From Mycobacterium sp. 155 (GTDB taxonomy: Bacteria > Actinomycetota > Actinomycetes > Mycobacteriales > Mycobacteriaceae): 64,000 bases of DNA. This document shows, one piece after another, positions 27,029 to 44,616 of this stretch. Location: positions 434,001-498,000 of the forward strand of contig NZ_KB892705.1 of assembly GCF_000373905.1 (NCBI RefSeq), given 5' to 3'. Each line of letters opens with the position of its first letter. The first letter of the stretch is position 1. Under the pieces are notes generated by a model. That model had not been told where the DNA came from. It saw only the letters and a program-made list of their open reading frames with translations, and made no database searches. A program made the position numbers and the translations under genes.

Positions 27029-27035
27029 TCTCAGC

Positions 27036-28271
27036 TTGCTGCAGTACGGTGCACCGGTGATCCTGGCCGGCAGCTACACCGATGCCGAAGTCTTGGCACT
27101 GTCCGATCAGGGGGCGGGCGTGCCCCTGCGAGAGCTGATACTGGTCGGCCTGACCGCCGCTATCATCACCTACTTCGCCACCGGCTGGGTTCGGGTGCTG
27201 GCCATCCGGCTCGGCGCAGTGGCCTATCCGCGTGAGCGTGACGTGCATGTGCAGCCCACCCCTCGGATGGGTGGGCTGGCGATGTATGTCGGTGTCGCCG
27301 CGGCCGTGCTGCTGGCGTCCCAACTTCCGGCGTTGACCCGTGGGTTCGTCTATTCGACCGGAATGCCGGCCGTGGTGGTGGCCGGCGGCCTGATCATGGC
27401 TATCGGGCTGATCGACGACCGGTGGGGTCTGGACGCGCTGACCAAATTCGCTGGGCAGATCACCGCGGCGAGCGTGCTGGTCACCATGGGTGTGGCGTGG
27501 AGCGTGCTGTACATCCCGATCGGGGGAGTCGGCACGATCGTGCTCGATCAGGTCTCCTCGATCCTGCTCACACTCGCGCTGACGGTCTCGATCGTCAATG
27601 CGATGAACTTCGTCGACGGGCTCGACGGCCTGGCGGCCGGCCTCGGGTTGATCACGGCGCTGGCCATCTGCGTCTTCTCGGTCGGGCTGTTACGCGACCA
27701 CGGTGGCGACGTGCTGTTCTACCCGCCCGCGGTGATCTCGGTGGTGTTGGCCGGCGCCTGCCTCGGATTTCTGCCGCACAACTTCCACCGCGCCAAGATC
27801 TTCATGGGCGACTCGGGGTCGATGCTGATCGGTTTGATGCTCGGCGCCGCCGCGACCACCGCGGCAGGCCCGATCTCGCAGAACGCTTACGGCGCCCGCG
27901 ACGTGTTCGCGCTGTTGTCGCCGTTCCTGTTGGTTGTCGCCGTGATGTTTGTGCCTGCGCTGGACATGTTGTTGGCCATCGTGCGGCGCACCCGCGCGGG
28001 GCGCAGTCCGTTCAGTCCGGACAAGATGCATCTGCACCACCGGTTATTGCAGATCGGCCATTCGCACCGCCGCGTGGTGCTACTTATCTACCTATGGGTG
28101 GGCATCGTCGCCTTCGGGGCGGCCAGCACGATTTTCGTCGACCCGCGTTACACCGGCGCGGTGATGGCGGCGGCCATTCTGGTCGCGATCGTGGTCACTC
28201 TGATACCTCTGTTGCGTCGCGGTCCCGATGGGCGGGAACCGCAGCTCGATGATCAGTACGACGAAAAGTAG
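27036..28271 (+). CDS. wecA: Undecaprenyl/decaprenyl-phosphate GlcNAc-1-phosphate transferase
   Basis: WecA (Rfe) transfers GlcNAc-1-phosphate to the polyprenyl-phosphate carrier. In mycobacteria this starts the linker between peptidoglycan and arabinogalactan. The 411-residue protein has about 11 membrane segments and the acidic motifs IDDRWGLDALTKF (about residue 130), VNAMNFVDGLDGLAAG (about residue 189) and the HIHH-like loop MHLHHRLLQIGHSHR (about residue 331). TTG at 27036 is chosen because the following LQYG resembles the recalled M. tuberculosis N-terminus. GTG at 27057, with TACGGT 6 nt upstream, is an alternative leaderless start. Confidence 0.9.
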   Translation: MLQYGAPVILAGSYTDAEVLALSDQGAGVPLRELILVGLTAAIITYFATGWVRVLAIRLGAVAYPRERDVHVQPTPRMGGLAMYVGVAAAVLLASQLPALTRGFVYSTGMPAVVVAGGLIMAIGLIDDRWGLDALTKFAGQITAASVLVTMGVAWSVLYIPIGGVGTIVLDQVSSILLTLALTVSIVNAMNFVDGLDGLAAGLGLITALAICVFSVGLLRDHGGDVLFYPPAVISVVLAGACLGFLPHNFHRAKIFMGDSGSMLIGLMLGAAATTAAGPISQNAYGARDVFALLSPFLLVVAVMFVPALDMLLAIVRRTRAGRSPFSPDKMHLHHRLLQIGHSHRRVVLLIYLWVGIVAFGAASTIFVDPRYTGAVMAAAILVAIVVTLIPLLRRGPDGREPQLDDQYDEK

Positions 28272-28292
28272 TAGTCCTCAATTAGGGCCACC

Positions 28293-28308
28293 TACCATGT
28301 GGTACGGT
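28293..28308 (+). promoter_or_regulatory. Candidate atp operon promoter with overlapping palindrome
   Basis: The palindrome TACCA-TG-TGGTA (28293-28304) overlaps a -10 box TACGGT (28303-28308). Downstream an AACCCG/CGGGTT hairpin (28317-28338) would sit at the 5' end of the transcript. The 255 bp between wecA and the next gene hold no convincing coding frame. Confidence 0.4.
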
Positions 28309-28526
28309 GCTGGCAGAACCCGAAAAACCTCACGGGTTGCCGGCCCGGCCCATTGGTTCCGAAAAGCCGATCGGCGCCGAATAACGACCGACAAAGGGAG
28401 CTACCCCTTGGGTGATTCCAGCGGGCCCGCGGCCCTCCGCTACGCTCGTCGGGCACGCTCAGGACATTGCCAGGTAGTACGTGTATACGCAGATGTGCTC
28501 CGTGACCGTGGGATTGGGGTGAAGCA

Positions 28527-28982
28527 GTGACGACACCAGCGCAAGACGCGCCGTTGGTGTTTCCATCGGTGGCATTCCGGCCACTGCGGCTGCTGGTCAT
28601 CTGCGTGGCCCTGACGGGTGTGGCCGTCGTGGCCGCCGCTTTCACCGGTCACGTTTTGTTCGGTGTGTTCTTCGGCGTCGGCCTTGGCCTTGGCCTGGTC
28701 AATGCATTACTGGTGCGCCACGCGGTGGAGTCGATAACCGCTGAGGAACACCCTCTCAAGAAGAAGATGGCGGTGAATTCCGCAACCCGGCTGCTGATCA
28801 TCACCGCGATCGGTCTCGCGATCGCATACTTCTTCAAGAACTCGGGCGGCATCGCGGTGCTGTTCGGGTTGGCGATCTTCCAGGCACTGCTGGTGATGTC
28901 CACCAGTTTCCCGGTGCTCAAGAAGATCCGCACCGACGGCCTCGATGCTGTCGACACCTCTGGCACGGAATCGAAGGGCTGA
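28527..28982 (+). CDS. ATP synthase protein I-like membrane protein
   Basis: This 151-residue protein has four hydrophobic segments (about residues 17-35, 38-58, 83-103 and 108-128). It stands directly upstream of atpB, where many bacteria carry atpI, an assembly or ion-supply factor for the F0 ring. The charged loop HAVESITAEEHPLKKKMAVNS between the second and third segments is its most distinctive part. It matches the position of Rv1303. Function inferred from position and topology. Confidence 0.75.
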   Translation: MTTPAQDAPLVFPSVAFRPLRLLVICVALTGVAVVAAAFTGHVLFGVFFGVGLGLGLVNALLVRHAVESITAEEHPLKKKMAVNSATRLLIITAIGLAIAYFFKNSGGIAVLFGLAIFQALLVMSTSFPVLKKIRTDGLDAVDTSGTESKG

Positions 28983-28993
28983 GCTGACACCAG

Positions 28994-29749
28994 ATGACCG
29001 AGACTGTTCTTGCCGCAGCGATCCACGTCGGCCACCACGAAGAAGTGAAGTGGCTGGGCTGGACCTTCAACATCGACACGATCATCGCCACCGCGGTCGC
29101 CGCTGTCATCGTCATCGGGCTGGCGTTCTTCCTGCGGGCCAAGGTCACCTCGACCGGGGTCCCGGGTGGTGTGCAGCTGTTCTTCGAGGCCATCACCATC
29201 CAGATGCGCCAACAGATCGAGAGCGCGATCGGCATGAAGATCGCCCCGTTCGTACTGCCGCTGGCAGTCACCATATTCGTCTTCATCCTGGTGTCGAACT
29301 GGCTGTCCGTGCTACCCGTGCAGTTCGGCGGACCGGATGGTGCTGCATCTGAACTTCTGGCTCCACCGGCCTCGGACATCAACTACGTCTTGGCGCTGGC
29401 CGTGTTCGTCTTCCTGTGCTATCACGCGGCAGGCATCTGGCGGCGAGGCCCGGTTGGGCACGCGAAGAAGCTGGTCAAGGGCCATGTCGCAGTGCTGGCG
29501 CCGATCAACATCGTCGAGGAGATCGCCAAGCCGGTCTCGCTGTCCCTCCGACTTTTCGGCAACATGTTCGCCGGCGGCATCCTGGTCGCGCTGATCGCGA
29601 TGTTCCCTTGGTACATCCAGTGGGCGCCGAACGCCATCTGGAAGACGTTCGACCTGTTCGTCGGTCTGATCCAGGCCTTTATCTTCGCCCTGCTGACCAT
29701 TCTGTACTTCAGTCAGTCCATGGAACTGGACCACGAACACGACCACTAA
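28994..29749 (+). CDS. atpB: ATP synthase F0 subunit a
   Basis: Subunit a forms the two proton half-channels next to the c-ring. The 251-residue protein has the essential Arg in the motif [14 protein letters not shown] (about residue 183), an amphipathic helix [21 protein letters not shown] near the end, and five to six membrane segments. It ends in a His-rich tail (DHEHDH). It starts 11 bp after the AtpI-like gene. Confidence 0.95.
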   Translation: MTETVLAAAIHVGHHEEVKWLGWTFNIDTIIATAVAAVIVIGLAFFLRAKVTSTGVPGGVQLFFEAITIQMRQQIESAIGMKIAPFVLPLAVTIFVFILVSNWLSVLPVQFGGPDGAASELLAPPASDINYVLALAVFVFLCYHAAGIWRRGPVGHAKKLVKGHVAVLAPINIVEEIAKPVSLSLRLFGNMFAGGILVALIAMFPWYIQWAPNAIWKTFDLFVGLIQAFIFALLTILYFSQSMELDHEHDH

Positions 29750-29830
29750 AAAACCGACACTGACCGACAGGGCGTGTAGGAACCACAAGAGACCCTGGTG
29801 GCAACGCTGCCAGTTACCAAGGAGGAATAA

Positions 29831-30085
<255 letters not shown>

Positions 30086-30091
30086 TCCAGC

Positions 30092-30610
30092 GTGATGGAA
30101 CAACTGAGCGCAACGATCCTGGCGTCTAGCCAGGCAGCGGAAGAAGGCGGCGGGGGTCAGAGCAACTTCCTGATCCCCAACGGGACCTTCTTCGTCGTGC
30201 TGCTCATCTTCTTGATCGTGCTCGGCGTGATCGGGAAATGGGTGGTACCGCCGATCGGTAAGGTCCTGGCGGAGCGGGAAGCGATGCTGGCCAAGACCGC
30301 AGCAGACAACCGGAAGTCGGCCGAGCAGGTTGCCGCCGCACAGGCCGATTACGACGAGGCGATGGCAGGGGCTCGGACCGAGGCTTCGGCCATCCGTGAC
30401 GAGGCTCGTGCCGCTGGCCGTTCGGTCGTCGAGCAGAAGCGTGTCGAAGCCAGCGGGGAAGTGGCCGAAACGGTTCGCGATGCAGATCAGCAACTGTCCG
30501 CGCAAGGTGCCGCCGCGCAGTCCGACCTCGAATCGTCAGTCGACGGTCTGTCGGCCACGCTGGCAAGTCGCATCCTCGGCGTCGACGTGAAATCAGGTGG
30601 GACGCAGTAG
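30092..30610 (+). CDS. atpF: ATP synthase F0 subunit b
   Basis: The 172-residue peripheral-stalk subunit has one N-terminal membrane helix ([20 protein letters not shown], about residues 28-50), then a long charged coiled coil rich in Ala and Glu, and ends [17 protein letters not shown] at 30092 is followed at once by an ATG at 30095, so either could be used. It pairs with the b-like half of the next gene product. Confidence 0.94.
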   Translation: MMEQLSATILASSQAAEEGGGGQSNFLIPNGTFFVVLLIFLIVLGVIGKWVVPPIGKVLAEREAMLAKTAADNRKSAEQVAAAQADYDEAMAGARTEASAIRDEARAAGRSVVEQKRVEASGEVAETVRDADQQLSAQGAAAQSDLESSVDGLSATLASRILGVDVKSGGTQ

Positions 30611-31948
30611 ATGGAAATCTTCATCGGACAGCTGATCGGCTTCGCGGTCATCGTGTACATCATCTGGCGGTACGTGGTACCGCCGGTGAAGTCCCTGATG
30701 GCAAAACAACAGGATGCAATACGCACCGCACTGGCTGAGAGCGCGGAAGCTTCGAAGAAGCTCGCCGACGCCGACGCCATGCACGCCAAGGCGCTCGCGG
30801 ATGCCAAGGCCGAGGCGGCCAAGGTCACCGACGAAGCCCGGCACGATTCAACGCGGATCACCGCGCAGCTTGCCGAGCAGGCCGGTGCGGAGGCCGAGCG
30901 CATCAAAGCTCAAGGCGGACAACAGGTTCAGCTGATGCGTCAGCAGCTTATCCGCGGACTGCGGACTGATCTCGGCGAAGAATCGGTGGCGAAGGCCAAC
31001 GAGCTGGTGCGGACACACGTGGCCGATCCGGCCGCGCAGTCGGCCACCGTCGACCGGTTCCTCGTCGAACTGGAGCAGATGGCGCCGTCGACCGTGGTTA
31101 TCGACACCGCCGCGACGGCCGAATTGCGCGCTGCCAGCCGCGAATCACTCGGCATTCTGGTCGGGAAGTTCGACTCGGTTGCCGGCGGACTGGACGCCGC
31201 CGGGTTGACCACGCTGGCAGACGAACTGGCTTCGGTCGCCAAGGTGCTGCTCACGGAGACCGTGCTGAACCGACATCTGACCCAGCCGTCCGACGATCCC
31301 GCGCCCAAGGTCCGTCTGGTCGACACGCTGCTGTCGGGCAAAGTCGGTGCGCCGACCATCGAACTGGTGAGGACCGCGGTCGCCCAGCGCTGGTCGACCG
31401 AGTCGAACTTGGTCGACGCCATCGAGCACATTGCGCGACTGGCGCTGCTCAAGCGTGCCGAGGTGTCCGGTGAGGTCGACGCCGTGGAGGACCAGCTGTT
31501 CCGGTTCGGCCGTGTTCTCGATGCAGAGCCCAAGCTCTCGGCCCTGCTGACGGATTACACGACCCCCGTCGACGGTCGGATCGCCTTGCTCGACAAGGTG
31601 ATCCCCGCCTCGACCGGGGTGAACGACACGGTCAAGGCGCTGCTGTCCCAGACAGTGGGTCTGCTGCGCGGCGAGCGTGCCGACGAGGCCGTCATCGATC
31701 TGGCCGAGCTGGCTGTGGCCCGCCGCGGCGAGGTCGTCGCGCACGTCACGGCTGCGGCACCGCTCAGCGACGCCCAGAATGCGCGATTGACCGAGGTGTT
31801 GACCCGTATCTACGGTCACCCGGTCTCCGTCCAACTCCATGTCGATCCGAATGTCCTCGGTGGTCTGTCGATCGCCGTCGGAGACGAGGTGATCGACGGA
31901 TCCATCTCGTCACGACTGGCTGCCGCGGCGACCGGGCTACCGGACTGA
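30611..31948 (+). CDS. atpH: ATP synthase fused b-delta subunit
   Basis: This 445-residue protein joins a second b-type stalk helix to the delta subunit, an arrangement special to mycobacteria and relatives. Residues 1-25 are the membrane helix ([20 protein letters not shown]) and about 30-165 a coiled coil. Residues about 270-445 are the OSCP/delta domain (ending [20 protein letters not shown]). An extra helical segment joins them. It starts directly after the atpF stop, with no spacer. Confidence 0.95.
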   Translation: MEIFIGQLIGFAVIVYIIWRYVVPPVKSLMAKQQDAIRTALAESAEASKKLADADAMHAKALADAKAEAAKVTDEARHDSTRITAQLAEQAGAEAERIKAQGGQQVQLMRQQLIRGLRTDLGEESVAKANELVRTHVADPAAQSATVDRFLVELEQMAPSTVVIDTAATAELRAASRESLGILVGKFDSVAGGLDAAGLTTLADELASVAKVLLTETVLNRHLTQPSDDPAPKVRLVDTLLSGKVGAPTIELVRTAVAQRWSTESNLVDAIEHIARLALLKRAEVSGEVDAVEDQLFRFGRVLDAEPKLSALLTDYTTPVDGRIALLDKVIPASTGVNDTVKALLSQTVGLLRGERADEAVIDLAELAVARRGEVVAHVTAAAPLSDAQNARLTEVLTRIYGHPVSVQLHVDPNVLGGLSIAVGDEVIDGSISSRLAAAATGLPD

Positions 31949-31950
31949 CG

Positions 31951-31966
31951 AGCGCTTGCGCGAGGA
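31951..31966 (+). repeat. Second copy of the small intergenic repeat
   Basis: AGCGCTTGCGCGAGGA, identical to 26344-26359, lies 2 bp after the atpH stop in the 82-bp gap before atpA. The bases after it (AGCGAC) resemble the GCGAGCGAAGCGACGG between cysD and cysNC (3869-3884), so a loose repeat family may be spread between genes. Confidence 0.5.
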
Positions 31967-32030
31967 AGCGACAAGCCTCGATACGAACGACATGAACGAC
32001 CCCAGGAACTAGGTAGGAAGACGAAAAACC

Positions 32031-33680
32031 ATGGCAGAGTTGACAATCTCGGCTGCTGATATCGAAGGTGCCATCGAGGACTACGTATCCTCGTTTTCCG
32101 CCGACACCGAGCGTGAAGAGATCGGCACCGTCATCGACGCCGGTGACGGCATCGCCCACGTCGAGGGACTGCCCTCGGTGATGACGCAGGAACTCTTGGA
32201 GTTCCCCGGTGGCGTCCTGGGCGTCGCGCTCAACCTCGACGAGCACAGCGTTGGTGCCGTCATCCTGGGTGAGTTCGAAAAGATCGAAGAGGGCCAACAG
32301 GTCAAGCGCACTGGCGAGGTGCTGTCGGTTCCGGTCGGCGATGCCTTCCTCGGGCGCGTCATCAACCCGCTGGGCCAGCCGATCGACGGCCAGGGCGACA
32401 TCACCGCCGAGACCCGGCGTGCGCTGGAGCTGCAGGCCCCCTCGGTGGTTCAGCGTCAGGGCGTCGGCGAGCCGCTGCAGACCGGTATCAAGGCCATCGA
32501 CGCCATGACGCCGATCGGGCGCGGCCAGCGCCAGCTGATCATCGGCGACCGCAAGACCGGTAAGACCGCTGTCTGCGTCGACACCATCCTGAACCAGCGT
32601 GAGGCCTGGGAGACCGGCGATCCCAAGCAGCAGGTGCGCTGCGTGTACGTCGCGATCGGCCAGAAGGGCACCACCATCGCGAGCGTGAAGCGCGCGCTGG
32701 AAGAGGGTGGCGCGATGGATTACACCACCATCGTCGCGGCCCCGGCTTCCGACTCGGCCGGCTTCAAATGGCTCGCCCCCTACACCGGTTCGGCCATCGG
32801 CCAGCACTGGATGTACGACGGCAAGCACGTGCTGATCGTCTTCGACGACCTCTCCAAGCAGGCCGACGCGTACCGCGCGATCTCGCTGCTGCTGCGCCGC
32901 CCGCCGGGCCGCGAGGCCTTCCCGGGCGACGTGTTCTACCTGCACTCGCGGCTGCTGGAGCGTTGCGCGAAGCTCTCCGATGAGCTCGGTGGCGGTTCGA
33001 TGACCGGTCTGCCGATCATCGAGACCAAGGCCAACGACATCTCGGCGTTCATCCCGACCAACGTCATCTCCATCACCGACGGCCAGTGCTTCCTGGAGTC
33101 CGACCTGTTCAACCAGGGTGTGCGGCCCGCGGTCAACGTCGGTGTGTCGGTGTCCCGCGTCGGTGGCGCCGCGCAGATCAAGGCGATGAAAGAGGTGGCG
33201 GGCTCGCTGCGTCTGGACCTGTCCCAGTACCGTGAGCTGGAGGCCTTCGCGGCCTTCGCGTCTGACCTGGACGCTGCATCCAAGGCCCAGCTGGACCGTG
33301 GTGTCCGCCTGGTCGAGCTCCTCAAGCAGGCGCAGTACAGCCCGATGGCGGTTGAGGACCAGGTCGTGGCGATCTTCCTCGGCACCCAGGGGCATCTGGA
33401 TTCGGTTCCCGCCGAGGATGTTTCGCGCTTCGAGGCTGAGTTCCTGGAGCACGTGAAGGCCAGCCACTCCGAGATCCTCACCGGGATCAAGGAATCCAAG
33501 AAGCTCTCCCCGGAGAATGAGGAGAAGCTGGTTTCGGTCATCAACGACTTCAAGAAGGGCTTCGCCGCCAGCGACGGCAGCTCGGTGGTCGCCAACGAGG
33601 CCGACGCAGAGGCACTGGACCCCGAGGACCTGGAGAAGGAATCCGTCAAGGTCCGTAAGCCGGCTCCGAAGAAGAACTAG
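32031..33680 (+). CDS. atpA: ATP synthase F1 subunit alpha
   Basis: This is the non-catalytic nucleotide-binding subunit of 549 residues. The Walker A loop is [10 protein letters not shown] (about residue 170), Walker B is [12 protein letters not shown] and the signature is [21 protein letters not shown]. After the normal end it carries a mycobacterial C-terminal extension of about 35 residues ([18 protein letters not shown] to KPAPKKN), known to limit ATP hydrolysis. TAGGTAGGAAGA precedes the ATG. Confidence 0.97.
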   Translation: MAELTISAADIEGAIEDYVSSFSADTEREEIGTVIDAGDGIAHVEGLPSVMTQELLEFPGGVLGVALNLDEHSVGAVILGEFEKIEEGQQVKRTGEVLSVPVGDAFLGRVINPLGQPIDGQGDITAETRRALELQAPSVVQRQGVGEPLQTGIKAIDAMTPIGRGQRQLIIGDRKTGKTAVCVDTILNQREAWETGDPKQQVRCVYVAIGQKGTTIASVKRALEEGGAMDYTTIVAAPASDSAGFKWLAPYTGSAIGQHWMYDGKHVLIVFDDLSKQADAYRAISLLLRRPPGREAFPGDVFYLHSRLLERCAKLSDELGGGSMTGLPIIETKANDISAFIPTNVISITDGQCFLESDLFNQGVRPAVNVGVSVSRVGGAAQIKAMKEVAGSLRLDLSQYRELEAFAAFASDLDAASKAQLDRGVRLVELLKQAQYSPMAVEDQVVAIFLGTQGHLDSVPAEDVSRFEAEFLEHVKASHSEILTGIKESKKLSPENEEKLVSVINDFKKGFAASDGSSVVANEADAEALDPEDLEKESVKVRKPAPKKN

Positions 33681-33686
33681 GTAACA

Positions 33687-36084
<2,398 letters not shown>

Positions 36085-36141
36085 TGCGCGCTCTAGACCG
36101 AAGGCAGCGCACGCGAGGAGCACAGAGAAAGGTGGTGTGAC

Positions 36142-36507
36142 ATGGCCGACTTGCACGTCGAGATCGTCGCCGTGGAACGCGAGCTGTGGTCGGGTGACGC
36201 GACGTTCGTGTTCACCCGCACCACCGCAGGTGAGATCGGTATCCTGCCGCGGCACATCCCGCTGGTCGCCCAGCTCGTCGGGGACGCCATGGTGCGCGTC
36301 GAACGCGAGGGTGAAGACGATGTGCGGATCGCCGTCGACGGCGGGTTCCTGTCGGTGAGTGAAGAGGCTGTCCGGATTTTGGTCGAGAACGCTCAGCTGG
36401 AATCCGAGATCGATGCTGACGCGGCCAAGCGGGATTCCGAATCCGATGACCAGGCAACCGCGGCATGGGGTAGGGCGCGGCTGCGTGCCCTAGGCCAGAT
36501 CGACTAG
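36142..36507 (+). CDS. atpC: ATP synthase F1 subunit epsilon
   Basis: The 121-residue subunit has the N-terminal beta-sandwich ([20 protein letters not shown], then [16 protein letters not shown] and [13 protein letters not shown]) and a short C-terminal helical part. In mycobacteria the shortened C-terminal domain works with the alpha and gamma extras to control ATP hydrolysis. GAGAAAGGTGGTG lies upstream of the ATG. It ends the F1 block. Confidence 0.95.
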   Translation: MADLHVEIVAVERELWSGDATFVFTRTTAGEIGILPRHIPLVAQLVGDAMVRVEREGEDDVRIAVDGGFLSVSEEAVRILVENAQLESEIDADAAKRDSESDDQATAAWGRARLRALGQID

Positions 36508-36509
36508 AT

Positions 36510-36962
36510 ATGCCGATGAGCGCGCCCATGATCGTCATGGTCGCGCTGGTCTGTGTGCTGCTGCTGGCAGTTACTGCGCTGTCCTACCGACTCTGGAAGT
36601 TACGCCAGGTCGGTGGGACAGCGGCGATTTTGCGGGATTACCCCGCGGTCGGCGGCCACGGCTGGCGGCATGGAGTCATGCGCTATCACGGTGGTGAAGC
36701 CGGGTTCTACCGGCTGTCGAGCGTGCGCTGGTGGCCGGATCGTCGGCTCAGCCGGCGCGGCCTCGAAGTGGTGTCACGACGTGCCCCACGCGGTGACGAG
36801 TTCGACATCATGACGTCCGAGATCGTCGTGCTCGAACTGCGCGACGCCAGCCCCGAGCGCCGCCAGGGTTACGAGATCGCCCTGGATCGAAGGGCGCTGA
36901 CGGCCTTCACGTCGTGGCTGGAATCGCGGCCGTCGCCACGTGCACGCCGCCGCAGTTACTGA
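36510..36962 (+). CDS. DUF2550 membrane protein
   Basis: This 150-residue protein has one N-terminal membrane helix (about residues 7-27) and a basic cytoplasmic domain with tryptophan-rich RLSSVRWWPDRRLSRRGLEV. It matches the actinobacterial DUF2550 family (Rv1312 position), of unknown function and nearly always found directly after atpC. It follows atpC by 2 bp, so it is cotranscribed with ATP synthase. Its 3' end overlaps the convergent pduO-type gene by 7 bp. Confidence 0.8.
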   Translation: MPMSAPMIVMVALVCVLLLAVTALSYRLWKLRQVGGTAAILRDYPAVGGHGWRHGVMRYHGGEAGFYRLSSVRWWPDRRLSRRGLEVVSRRAPRGDEFDIMTSEIVVLELRDASPERRQGYEIALDRRALTAFTSWLESRPSPRARRRSY

Positions 36963-37528
36963 CCCTGCCCGGGTTTCCAGAGCACATCGCCGCCCGGATT
37001 GGCCACTCGGGACAGTATGAAGAGCAGGTCAGACAGTCGGTTGAGGTACTTCGCCGGCAAGACGCTGACGCCGTCGCCATGCTCCGCGACCGCAGTCCAG
37101 GCCGATCGTTCCGCTCGTCGGGCCACGGTGCGAGCGACGTGCAGCAGTGCCGAGAGCGGGGTTCCGCCGGGCAGGACGAATGAATTCAGTGCGGGCAGTG
37201 GCTCATTGAACTCGTCACACCACCGCTCCAGCCGGTCGATGTAATCCTGCGTGATACGCAGCGGCGGATACTTCGGGTTCTCCACCACGGGGGTGGACAG
37301 GTCAGCGCCCGCGTCGAACAGATCGTTTTGGATCTGTCGCAGCACCACGAGCAACCCGTCGTCGGGCCGCCCCATCGCGATTGCGACACCGATTGCGGCG
37401 TTGGCCTCGTCACAATCTGCGTACGCGATCAGCCTTGTGTCATTCTTCGAGACCCTGCTGAAATCGCTGAGTCCCGTGGTGCCGTCGTCACCGGTGCGGG
37501 TGTAGATGCGGGTGAGGTGAACAGCCAT
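36956..37528 (-). CDS. Cob(I)alamin adenosyltransferase, PduO type
   Basis: This enzyme transfers adenosyl from ATP to cob(I)alamin to make coenzyme B12 for methylmalonyl-CoA mutase and similar enzymes. The 190-residue protein has the N-terminal ATP motif YTRTGDDGTTGLSDFSRVSK and RLIAYADCDEANAAIG, and ends with the family helix LNRLSDLLFILSRVAN. It corresponds to Rv1314c. In M. tuberculosis an IS1557 transposase gene (Rv1313c) lies between it and the ATP-synthase operon; here there is none. Confidence 0.93.
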   Translation of the reverse strand: MAVHLTRIYTRTGDDGTTGLSDFSRVSKNDTRLIAYADCDEANAAIGVAIAMGRPDDGLLVVLRQIQNDLFDAGADLSTPVVENPKYPPLRITQDYIDRLERWCDEFNEPLPALNSFVLPGGTPLSALLHVARTVARRAERSAWTAVAEHGDGVSVLPAKYLNRLSDLLFILSRVANPGGDVLWKPGQGQ

Positions 37529-37602
37529 GTTGGAACCGTACCGGCTGCAACATCTGCCCCGTCATTCTGAGAGAGCATTCCGAATCTCAGTCCACGGCCG
37601 CA

Positions 37603-37608
37603 TAAACT
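37603..37608 (+). promoter_or_regulatory. Candidate leaderless -10 box, murA
   Basis: TAAACT ends 7 nt before the GTG of murA. There is no Shine-Dalgarno, so murA is probably translated from a leaderless transcript. Confidence 0.5.
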
Positions 37609-37615
37609 AACCCGC

Positions 37616-38869
37616 GTGAGCGAGCGATTCGTGGTGACCGGCGGAAACCGGTTGTCGGGCGAAGTTGCTGTCAGCGGAGCGAAGAACAGCGTGCTGAAGT
37701 TGATGGCAGCGGCACTGCTGGCGGAGGGCACCAGCACCATCACCAACTGCCCCGACATCCTGGATGTGCCGCTGATGGCCGAGGTGTTGCGAGGCTTGGG
37801 TGCCACTGTCGAGCTGGACGGCGGGACCGTCTGGATCACTTCTCCTGACGAACTCAAGTACGACGCTGACTTCGCTGCGGTGAGACAGTTCCGAGCCTCG
37901 GTGTGTGTGCTGGGTCCCTTGGTCGGTCGATGCAAGAAGGCCAAGGTCGCCCTGCCCGGCGGTGACGCCATCGGCTCGCGGCCGCTGGACATGCATCAGT
38001 CGGGATTACGCCAGCTCGGGGCGCGATGCAACATCGAACACGGTTGTGTGGTGGCCGATGCCGATCATCTGCGTGGTGCGGAGATCCAGCTTGAGTTTCC
38101 CTCCGTCGGTGCCACGGAGAACATCCTCATGGCTGCAGTTTTCGCCGAGGGAGTGACCACGATCCACAATGCCGCGAGAGAACCTGACATCGTCGACATC
38201 TGCGCGATGCTCAACCAGATGGGGGCTGAGGTCAGCGGCGCGGGCACGTCGACGTTGACGATTACCGGTGTTGACCGGCTGTACCCGACAGAGCACAGGG
38301 TGATCGGCGACCGCATCGTCGCCGCCACCTGGGGGATCGCCGCGGCCATGACGCGCGGCGACATATCCGTGACCGGTGTCGACCCCCAACATCTGCAGTT
38401 GGTGTTGCACAAACTTCACGACGCCGGCGCGACCGTGACACAGAACGACGACGGTTTCCGGGTGGTCCAGTACGAACGGCCCAAGGCGGTGAACGTGGCA
38501 ACGCTGCCGTTCCCCGGCTTCCCGACGGATCTGCAGCCGATGGCGATCGGCTTGGCCTCGATAGCCGACGGCACGTCGATGATCACCGAGAACGTGTTTG
38601 AGGCTCGGTTCCGTTTTGTCGAGGAGATGATCCGGCTCGGAGCAGACGCCCGGACCGACGGGCACCATGCGGTGATCCGCGGGATCCCGCAGCTCTCGAG
38701 CGCACCGGTGTGGTCTTCGGACATCCGGGCCGGCGCCGGGCTGGTGCTGGCCGGCTTGGTCGCCGATGGGGACACCGAGGTCCACGACGTGTTTCACATC
38801 GACCGCGGCTACCCGTTGTTCGTCGAGAACCTGGTGAGCTTGGGGGCGGAGATCGAGCGCGTAAGCTAG
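37616..38869 (+). CDS. murA: UDP-N-acetylglucosamine 1-carboxyvinyltransferase
   Basis: MurA adds enolpyruvate from PEP to UDP-GlcNAc, the first committed step of peptidoglycan synthesis. The 417-residue protein has the N-terminal [20 protein letters not shown] with the catalytic Lys23-Asn24, and [13 protein letters not shown] near residue 93. In the active-site loop PGGDAIG the usual Cys is Asp117, the same exchange that makes mycobacterial MurA insensitive to fosfomycin. The rrn operon follows 360 bp later in the same direction, as in rrnA of other mycobacteria. Confidence 0.96.
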   Translation: MSERFVVTGGNRLSGEVAVSGAKNSVLKLMAAALLAEGTSTITNCPDILDVPLMAEVLRGLGATVELDGGTVWITSPDELKYDADFAAVRQFRASVCVLGPLVGRCKKAKVALPGGDAIGSRPLDMHQSGLRQLGARCNIEHGCVVADADHLRGAEIQLEFPSVGATENILMAAVFAEGVTTIHNAAREPDIVDICAMLNQMGAEVSGAGTSTLTITGVDRLYPTEHRVIGDRIVAATWGIAAAMTRGDISVTGVDPQHLQLVLHKLHDAGATVTQNDDGFRVVQYERPKAVNVATLPFPGFPTDLQPMAIGLASIADGTSMITENVFEARFRFVEEMIRLGADARTDGHHAVIRGIPQLSSAPVWSSDIRAGAGLVLAGLVADGDTEVHDVFHIDRGYPLFVENLVSLGAEIERVS

Positions 38870-38914
38870 TTCGAGTCGCCCGCGGTTCGGTCGAAAAGCC
38901 TCTGACCAGGCGAT

Positions 38915-38944
38915 TTGACTCCCAAGCGCGGATAGTTCTAATCT
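38915..38944 (+). promoter_or_regulatory. rrn promoter P1
   Basis: TTGACT (38915-38920), an 18-bp spacer and TAATCT (38939-38944), 46 bp after the murA stop. Confidence 0.65.
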
Positions 38945-38980
38945 AATCGAGTTGCCCCGGCAGCGGGGAGACAAAGCCGC

Positions 38981-39009
38981 TTGACAGTCTGACCAAGATG
39001 GTTTAAGCT
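38981..39009 (+). promoter_or_regulatory. rrn promoter P2 (PCL1-like)
   Basis: TTGACA (38981-38986), a 17-bp spacer and TAAGCT (39004-39009). It resembles the conserved-leader promoter described for rrnA operons of other mycobacteria. Confidence 0.65.
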
Positions 39010-39232
39010 GGCAGGGTTGCCCTAAAGGGGTCAACTCGAAACAAATTTGGTGTGTTGTTTGAGAACTCAATAGTGTGTTTGGTGGTTTTTGTTTGTTGTT
39101 TTTTGGTCATGCTCTTTTCCCGTTTGGGTGTGGCTGTTTTTTTGTTTTTTTGGATGCCGGTTTTGGTGTCTGTTGTTTGTGATCGGATTTTTCTGAATGT
39201 GAATTCGGCCTGTGCCTTTGGGTGTGGGTGGT
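39010..39232 (+). promoter_or_regulatory. rrn leader with antitermination elements
   Basis: The T-rich leader has a small hairpin TTGAG-AA-CTCAA (39059-39070, boxB-like) and TGCTCTTT (39110-39117, boxA). These are the usual parts of the Nus-dependent antitermination site of rRNA operons. No gene is present. Confidence 0.55.
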
Positions 39233-44255
<5,023 letters not shown>

Positions 44256-44424
44256 AACCCACAAACACCAAACAGTGTTTGGGTTTCAGTAAGACACGCA
44301 CAACCTTGTCTCGCAACCACAACCACACACCCCACACGACCCCCCGCGGGTCGATAACGGGTGCACACCACACCCCACCACCAAAACACACCCACAGATT
44401 CACACCCAGAAACGGGTGAATAAA
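44256..44424 (+). other. 23S-5S spacer
   Basis: 169 bp rich in CA repeats (ACCACAACCACACACCCCAC). No gene or tRNA; presumably processed away. Confidence 0.75.
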
Positions 44425-44540
44425 GTTACGGCGGTCCATAGCGGCAGGGAAACGCCCGGTCCCATCCCGAACCCGGAAGCTAAGCCTGCCAGCGCCGATG
44501 ATACTACCCACACGGGTGGAAAAGTAGGACACCGCCGAAC
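44425..44540 (+). rRNA. 5S ribosomal RNA
   Basis: 116 nt with paired ends (GTTACGGCGG with CCGCCGAAC), the conserved CCCATCCCGAACCCGGAAG loop and GGTGGAAAAGTAGGACACCG. Last gene of the rrn operon. Confidence 0.96.
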
Positions 44541-44551
44541 ACACATTAAGT

Positions 44552-44592
44552 CCCGGGCCCCCAATTCCGATTGGGGGCCCGGGCATTTTTTT
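44552..44592 (+). terminator. rrn operon terminator
   Basis: CCCGGGCCCCCAAT (44552-44565) and ATTGGGGGCCCGGG (44570-44583) form a perfect 14-bp stem with a four-base loop, followed by CA and seven T. This is the strongest intrinsic terminator in the window. Confidence 0.95.
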
Positions 44593-44616
44593 ATGTACGT
44601 TTTTGTATGTAATAGC

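Noticed and set aside
36956..37528. IS1557-like transposase next to the ATP synthase operon
   Set aside because: M. tuberculosis has one there, but here the DUF2550 and pduO-type genes directly overlap and no transposase or terminal repeat is present.
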